A stretch of DNA of 8,655 nt from an uncultured bacterium (GTDB lineage: Bacteria > Patescibacteriota > Minisyncoccia > Phycocordibacterales > UBA9973): positions 1 through 8,655 of the forward strand of contig CAINWY010000006.1 of NCBI GenBank assembly GCA_903854645.1, given 5' to 3'. The first letter of the stretch is position 1, and each line of letters starts with the position of its first letter. The notes beneath the pieces are model-generated. The model had not been told where the DNA came from and did no database searches. It saw only the letters and a list, made by a program, of their open reading frames with translations. A program made the translations under genes and the position numbers. Positions 5,144 through 8,655 of the stretch are shown here, piece after piece.

Positions 5144-5208
5144 CCGGGATTCGAACCCGGAGTCGCCTGTTCCCAAAACAGGAATGTTAGCCGTTACACT
5201 ACACCCCG
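5136..5208 (-). tRNA. tRNA-Pro(TGG)
   Basis: Acceptor CGGGGTG pairs with CGCCCCG, with the C1-G72 pair typical of bacterial tRNA-Pro. The anticodon stem CCTGT/ACAGG carries loop TTTGGGA, giving anticodon TGG. The T-arm is CCGGG-TTCGAAT-CCCGG. The discriminator is A followed by CAA, so CCA is not encoded. Confidence 0.97.
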
Positions 5209-5221
5209 ATATAACTATCTT

Positions 5222-5249
5222 ATATTAGCATATTTTATGATAATTACAA
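5222..5249 (-). promoter_or_regulatory. Promoter of tRNA-Pro(TGG)
   Basis: On the - strand: TTGTAA (complement at 5244-5249), a 16-base spacer ending in TGC, then TAATAT (complement at 5222-5227). This gives an extended -10. It is divergent from the Fur-family gene promoter. Confidence 0.65.
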
Positions 5250-5269
5250 TTTTATCCAATAACGTTTCT

Positions 5270-5302
5270 ACTTGCAAGTCGTTTGCATTTGTGATAATAT
5301 CA
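5270..5302 (+). promoter_or_regulatory. Promoter and candidate operator of the Fur-family/ZIP operon
   Basis: An extended -10, TG-T-GATAAT (5290-5298), ends eight bases before the ATG. A TTGCAA (5272-5277) stands 15 bases upstream of GATAAT, and it is the centre of the palindrome ACTTGCAAGT (5270-5279). TGATA-A-TATCA (5292-5302) is a palindrome lying over the -10 box, and its half resembles the Fur-box half TGATAAT. The location suits autorepression by the gene product. The transcript would be nearly leaderless. Confidence 0.55.
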
Positions 5303-5306
5303 ATAT

Positions 5307-5735
5307 ATGTTAAATAAAAAGCCTCAGAATTTTGATTTTAAAAAGTTATTAAAAGATAATAAATATATAATAACACCAACCAGGCTGGCTGTAATAGAAA
5401 CTTTTTGCAAAAACAACAGGCCAATTGGAGCTGAGTTCATTTGTAAGAAATTGAATGGGAAAATAAATGAAGCCACAGTCTATCGTACACTATCTTCTTT
5501 TGAAAAGAGTGGTATCTTAAGAAAAGTTGATTTAAGAAAAGATTCGACATATTTTGAACTTAATAATGACCACCATCATCATATAGTTTGCACTAAATGT
5601 GGTGAGATAGAAGATTTTAAGGAAAATATAGAAATAGAGAAATTATTAAAAAAAGTAGTAGTCGATTCGAAGAAATTTAAAAGCATAGAAGAACATTCTT
5701 TAGAGCTATTTGGCCTCTGTAGAGTTTGTAATTAA
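5307..5735 (+). CDS. Fur-family metal-responsive transcriptional regulator (Zur/Fur type)
   Basis: The 142-residue protein is a complete Fur-superfamily repressor. The N-terminal winged helix includes TPTRLAVIETF (23-33) and the recognition helix NEATVYRTLSSFEKSGIL (54-71). The hinge and metal-sensing site contain DHHHHIVC (88-95). The C-terminal dimer domain has two Cys pairs, C95-x-x-C98 and C138-x-x-C141, which form the structural zinc site, and H130 in EEHSLELFGLC. The ZIP transporter gene starts six bases after its stop, so the operon points to zinc or another divalent metal as the signal. Sequence alone does not separate Zur from Fur or Mur. There is no Shine-Dalgarno sequence. The start is set by the ATG following the -10 box. 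Confidence 0.93.
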   Translation: MLNKKPQNFDFKKLLKDNKYIITPTRLAVIETFCKNNRPIGAEFICKKLNGKINEATVYRTLSSFEKSGILRKVDLRKDSTYFELNNDHHHHIVCTKCGEIEDFKENIEIEKLLKKVVVDSKKFKSIEEHSLELFGLCRVCN

Positions 5736-5741
5736 TTATTT

Positions 5742-6491
5742 ATGATCAACTATATATATGGTTTTATTGGAGTTTTTATTGTAAGTCTAGTTTCACTCGT
5801 AGGTGTTTTCTCTTTATCTATGAGGGCAGATATATTAAAAAAGTATATTAATTTTTTTATTAGTCTCGCTATTGGGGCACTTTTGGGGGATGCTTTTATT
5901 CATATAATTCCAGAAGCATTTGAATCAGGAGTACTTGGTGTGGAAACCGTAAGCATCCTTATAATATCGGGCATACTTTTATTTTTTATAGTTGAGAAGT
6001 TTGTTCATTGGCACCATCATGGAGAAGATAAAGATGAGGATCATATACATCCAGTAGGGAAGCTAATTTTATTCACTGATGGATTTCATAATCTTATTGA
6101 TGGAGCAATTATCGGCGCAAGCTTCCTTGTGAGTGTTCCTATTGGTGTTGCGACAACAATTGCAGTAATACTTCATGAAATTCCACAAGAGATAGGGGAT
6201 TTTGCTGTTCTTGTACACGCAGGTTATACAAAGAAAAGAGCTTTGTGGCTCAACTTTCTTTCTGCTCTTGCTTCAGTAGTAGGACTTATAATTGTATTTG
6301 TATTTGGGAATATCGTTGAAGGAGCAGCGTTATACTTTATACCAATTGCTGCTGGAGGATTTATATATATAGCTGTAGCGGATCTTATACCAGAACTTCA
6401 TAAAACAAAAAACATTAAACACTCAATAATACAAATATGTATTATAATGGCTGGTGTCTTATCAATGCTCGCGTTATTATCATTAGAGTAA
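5742..6491 (+). CDS. ZIP-family divalent metal transporter
   Basis: This is a 249-residue membrane protein of the ZIP (ZupT/SLC39-like) family, which moves zinc and related metals into the cytoplasm. Hydrophobic segments lie at about 3-25, 35-58, 67-86, 105-130, 134-158, 168-189, 196-215 and 228-247, fitting eight helices. A His/Asp-rich cytoplasmic loop, HHHGEDKDEDHIH, sits at 91-103. The helix 4 motif FHNLIDG (H116, N117, D120) and the helix 5 motif HEIPQE (H145, E146, E150) form the family metal-binding site. The gene follows the regulator by six bases with no Shine-Dalgarno sequence, so translation is probably coupled. It is followed by a strong terminator. The metal is inferred from family and operon, not shown. 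Confidence 0.93.
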   Translation: MINYIYGFIGVFIVSLVSLVGVFSLSMRADILKKYINFFISLAIGALLGDAFIHIIPEAFESGVLGVETVSILIISGILLFFIVEKFVHWHHHGEDKDEDHIHPVGKLILFTDGFHNLIDGAIIGASFLVSVPIGVATTIAVILHEIPQEIGDFAVLVHAGYTKKRALWLNFLSALASVVGLIIVFVFGNIVEGAALYFIPIAAGGFIYIAVADLIPELHKTKNIKHSIIQICIIMAGVLSMLALLSLE

Positions 6492-6519
6492 TTTGTCTTA
6501 TTTAATCGAACGACAATAG

Positions 6520-6554
6520 AAAAACCACTCATAGATAGAATCGAGTGGTTTTTT
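6520..6554. terminator. Bidirectional terminator between ZIP and HU genes
   Basis: AAAAACCACTC (6520-6530) pairs with GAGTGGTTTTT (6543-6553) around 12 bases, with T runs on either strand. It serves the + strand ZIP operon, and could also serve the convergent HU gene. Confidence 0.9.
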
Positions 6555-6600
6555 CTTATATAAAAAATTGAGTGAACAATTTAAATATTTTCACAACAAG

Positions 6601-6642
6601 CGAGGATCGTATGAATGAGTATTCTCATTCATGACGTCCGAG
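6601..6642. other. Long hairpin near the 3' end of the HU gene
   Basis: ATGAATGAG (6611-6619), loop TATT, CTCATTCAT (6624-6632) is a perfect 9-bp stem. It is extended past small bulges by CGT/ACG and GGA/TCC pairs to about 15 bp. There is no T tail. On the - strand it lies in the 3' untranslated part of the HU transcript and may protect the mRNA end. Confidence 0.55.
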
Positions 6643-6666
6643 CGAAGTTGGGATAAAAGTAATCTT

Positions 6667-6939
6667 TTACTTTACAGCTTCCTTAAGAGCCTTTGCTGCT
6701 CTAAACTTTGGAACTTTTGTTGCGGCAACTTTTACTTGCTCTCCAGTCTTAGGATTGCGAGCCATACGGGCTGCACGTGCCTTTACTGAAAAGATTCCGA
6801 TTCCTGCTATTGATACTTCGCCTCCTTTTTTCAAAGTTGCAACGATAGCATCAAACATTGCATTCACAATTTCCTCAGCTTGTACTTTTGTACCGCCTAC
6901 TTTTTCGTGAACTAATTCTACTAAAGCTTGTTTATTCAT
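6667..6939 (-). CDS. hup: HU-type nucleoid DNA-binding protein
   Basis: The 90-residue protein has the full HU/IHF length and pattern: the N-terminal helical dimer part (MNKQALVELV...), a GIGIFSVKARAARMARNP core (46-63) leading into the DNA-intercalating arm with RNP at 61-63 (Pro63), and KVPKFRAAKALKEAVK at the C-terminus. HU bends and packs DNA and assists replication initiation and recombination. An AGGA lies about a dozen bases before the ATG, the best Shine-Dalgarno candidate in the window, though its spacing is long. The untranslated leader appears long (about 85 bases) and contains a perfect palindrome. It is convergent with the ZIP gene. HU cannot be separated from IHF-like paralogues with certainty, but a single short homodimer-type protein favours HU. 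Confidence 0.96.
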   Translation of the reverse strand: MNKQALVELVHEKVGGTKVQAEEIVNAMFDAIVATLKKGGEVSIAGIGIFSVKARAARMARNPKTGEQVKVAATKVPKFRAAKALKEAVK

Positions 6940-6994
6940 TTATTTTAGTTTCCTATTTTTACAAATAAGAATGCTAGCTAAATAATATTTCGAC

Positions 6995-7006
6995 CGTTTG
7001 CAAACG
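6995..7006. promoter_or_regulatory. Perfect palindrome in the HU leader
   Basis: CGTTTGCAAACG is a perfect 12-base palindrome about 55 bases upstream of the HU start codon and downstream of the predicted transcription start. It could be an operator or a short RNA stem. No known regulator site was recognised. Confidence 0.4.
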
Positions 7007-7032
7007 ATCCCTGAATGAACAGGTATAATATT

Positions 7033-7060
7033 ATTATATACCAAGCTGATTTAAAAACAA
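7033..7060 (-). promoter_or_regulatory. Promoter of the HU gene
   Basis: On the - strand: TTGTTT (complement at 7055-7060), a 16-base spacer, then a perfect TATAAT (complement at 7033-7038). The -10 lies in a near-palindromic GGTATA...TATACC stretch (7022-7042). Confidence 0.7.
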
Positions 7061-7101
7061 GTGTTTTATGTGATTGACAAAATTAGTAAAATGTATCATT
7101 A

Positions 7102-7145
7102 AAAAATGCTTAAAAATTTATGAAAATAAATTTTTAAGCATTTTT
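7102..7145. terminator. Terminator downstream of ribonuclease Y gene
   Basis: Perfect 19-base arms (7102-7120 and 7127-7145) enclose TGAAAA. The core is AATGCTTAAAAATTTA with its complement, and there are A/T runs on both ends. It stands about 40 bases past the rny stop and would end rny transcription. It is symmetric, so it also blocks + strand read-through. Confidence 0.88.
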
Positions 7146-7186
7146 ATCTTAAATTATTAATCAGTAATTAATAATTAGTAATTATA

Positions 7187-8655
7187 TTATCTTGCGTATT
7201 CAATAATTCGATTTTCTCTGATGACAGTAACTCTTATTTCACCAGGGTAGGTGAGCTCTTGTTCTATCTTCTTGGCTATATCACGGGCCATTTCTTTGGC
7301 TGCAACATCTCCGACTTTCTCTGGAGTAACAAATATACGGATTTCACGTCCAGCTGAGAGGGCATAAGACTTTTCTACTCCATCAAAGCTTGTAGCTAGA
7401 GCTTCTAGCTCTTGTAGTCGCTTGATATAGTTCTCTACACTATCACGGCGGGCTCCTGGACGGCCTCCTGATATATGGTCAGCAGTCTGAACGATTACTG
7501 ACTCTATAGACTCATGAGGAGTATCGTCGTGGTGACTCTTCATTGCTGTGATTATACGTGGATCAGCCTTAAACTTCTGAAGTATACGGATACCAATGTC
7601 TATATGTGTACCTTGGACTTCGTGGTCGAGAGCTTTACCTATATCATGTACTAGAGCACCAGCTTTAGCTATCTGTACGTCTGCACCGAGCTCCTCTGCG
7701 AGCATACCAGCTATATGAGCCATCTCTATAGAGTGCTGGAGAACATTCTGTCCATATGAAGTACGGAAGTATAAGCGACCGACGATAGCACTAATGCGTG
7801 GGTCTAGATTAAAGATTCCACATTCATATACGGCTTGGTCACCCTTGTCTTTAATGATTTTATTGATATCTTCCTGGGCTTTAGCGACAACTTCTTCAAT
7901 CTTTGCAGGCTGAATACGGCCATCTAATATAAGGTTCTCTAGAGCTAGGCGAGCTACTTGGCGACGAACTGGATCAAAAGATGATATTACGATAGCGCCT
8001 GGAGTCTCATCTATTATGAGCTCTACTCCCGAGGCTTTTTCAAAAGCACGAATATTTCGGCCTTCTTTACCAATAATCTTTCCTTTAATATCATCATTTG
8101 GAATATTGACTGAAGTTGTCATCATTTCACTTGCTGTGGAAGATGCCAAACGATTGATACTTGCGGAAAGAATATCCTTTGCGCGTCTATCTAGTTTCTC
8201 AGAATTGGATGTTTCCATCTTTTGCATTCTGACAAGTAAATCCTCCTCATATTTAACTTCAATATCTTTAAAAAGTATTTCCTTGGCATCTTCAGTGGAA
8301 AGGCGAGCTACTTTTTCAAGCTCTTTCTCTTTCTCTGCTTCCATGCCATCTACTCTTTCCTTAACTTTCTTTACTTCTTCTACTTTTAGCTTTATCTTTT
8401 CTACTTCTTTATCTATCTCGGTCTGGCGAGCGTCTAGTAGTTCGTCTTTCTTTATGAGACGATTCTCTGTATGCTTCCATTCTTCTTCTTTGACCTTTGT
8501 TTCTTTGTTTACCTCGGCAATGTGAGCCTCTCCCTTCTTCTTGGCCTCATCCACTACCTTCTGGGCGTCCTCTTTTGCTGCTAGCATTACCTTCTTGATC
8601 TCTAGTTCCATAGAACCCTTCTGACCTAGTGAGACAATGAGACGCAAATAATAAC
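7187..8655 (-). CDS. rny: Ribonuclease Y (5' end outside the window)
   Basis: RNase Y is a membrane-anchored endoribonuclease that begins mRNA decay. Numbering from a TTG at 8647, a charged coiled coil spans about 17-165. A KH domain follows at about 178-245 with the GKEG RNA-binding loop at 193-196. The HD domain has H305, the HD pair H334-D335 in VHDIGK, SHHDD at 371-375 and D390. The C-terminal domain ends TVIRENRIIEYAR, as in the family. No membrane helix is present after the TTG. The frame stays open to the window edge, reading Y-Y-L-R-L-I-V, which resembles the end of the usual N-terminal anchor. The TTG is therefore probably internal, and the start codon and anchor lie outside the window. 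The stop is TAA, followed by a strong terminator. Confidence 0.95.
   Translation of the reverse strand, partial: YYLRLIVSLGQKGSMELEIKKVMLAAKEDAQKVVDEAKKKGEAHIAEVNKETKVKEEEWKHTENRLIKKDELLDARQTEIDKEVEKIKLKVEEVKKVKERVDGMEAEKEKELEKVARLSTEDAKEILFKDIEVKYEEDLLVRMQKMETSNSEKLDRRAKDILSASINRLASSTASEMMTTSVNIPNDDIKGKIIGKEGRNIRAFEKASGVELIIDETPGAIVISSFDPVRRQVARLALENLILDGRIQPAKIEEVVAKAQEDINKIIKDKGDQAVYECGIFNLDPRISAIVGRLYFRTSYGQNVLQHSIEMAHIAGMLAEELGADVQIAKAGALVHDIGKALDHEVQGTHIDIGIRILQKFKADPRIITAMKSHHDDTPHESIESVIVQTADHISGGRPGARRDSVENYIKRLQELEALATSFDGVEKSYALSAGREIRIFVTPEKVGDVAAKEMARDIAKKIEQELTYPGEIRVTVIRENRIIEYAR

Noticed and set aside
4875..5317. Open frames crossing the repeats and the antisense of tRNA-Pro
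   Set aside because: They run through the hairpin repeats and antisense to a clear tRNA gene, with no protein-like composition or family motif.
7074..7099. + strand promoter TTGACA...TATCAT upstream of the rny terminator
   Set aside because: The spacer is only 14 bases, and no gene follows on that strand before the terminator.
8016..8525. Long + strand open frame opposite ribonuclease Y
   Set aside because: It is a Ser/Phe-rich antisense shadow of the coiled-coil and KH coding region.
8645..8647. TTG start codon for ribonuclease Y
   Set aside because: The frame continues to the window edge with residues that look like the end of a membrane anchor, and RNase Y needs an N-terminal anchor that is missing after this TTG.
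1..8655. Altered genetic code (TGA as Gly, as in some CPR lineages)
   Set aside because: All genes are full-length under the standard code without in-frame TGA. The absence of TGA stops in this few genes is not evidence of reassignment.

Overview
The window is AT-rich, with compact genes, few Shine-Dalgarno-like sequences, a minimal housekeeping gene set and four tRNA genes that all lack an encoded CCA. This combination suggests a small-genome bacterium of the Patescibacteria/CPR type (Parcubacteria-like). That placement is an inference from gene content and style, not proof. The standard code fits: no gene needs an in-frame TGA to be read through, and every visible stop is TAA or TAG.

Layout. 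The left end holds the 3' part of a Xer-type tyrosine recombinase (cut by the window edge) and exodeoxyribonuclease III, both on the + strand, followed by a rho-independent terminator. A tRNA-Gly(GCC) plus cca (CCA-adding enzyme) unit runs on the - strand. A gene-poor stretch of about 550 bases follows tRNA-Arg(TCG). It carries three exact DnaA boxes, AT-rich segments, a perfect parS core and a parS-like variant, and it looks like a chromosomal origin region. yraN (a UPF0102 nuclease-fold protein) starts inside one arm of an inverted repeat. Then come two - strand tRNA genes, Gly(TCC) and Pro(TGG), set in hairpin-rich repeats. After these lies a + strand pair encoding a Fur-family metalloregulator and a ZIP metal transporter. 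The right end has two - strand genes, an HU-type DNA-binding protein and ribonuclease Y (cut at its 5' end by the window edge).

How the parts connect. The CCA-adding enzyme is encoded 22 bases downstream of a tRNA that needs CCA addition. The Fur-family regulator and ZIP transporter form a probable zinc or other metal homeostasis operon, with a palindrome over its promoter. Xer, the parS-like sites, the DnaA boxes and HU all belong to chromosome replication, segregation and architecture.

The most unusual content is in two places. First, the 3' parts of tRNA-Gly(TCC) and tRNA-Pro(TGG) are each mirrored across their terminator. Each mirrored arm is interrupted at exactly the T-stem/acceptor junction by a 25-base hairpin. 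The two hairpins have the same geometry but unrelated stem sequences, and each is preceded by a related repeat with compensatory base changes. Second, four copies of a parS-like palindrome, GTTACA-C(G/A)-TGTAAC, cluster within about 1 kb around the candidate origin. Three lie inside cca, two of them in or at the edge of what looks like an extra segment of the protein.
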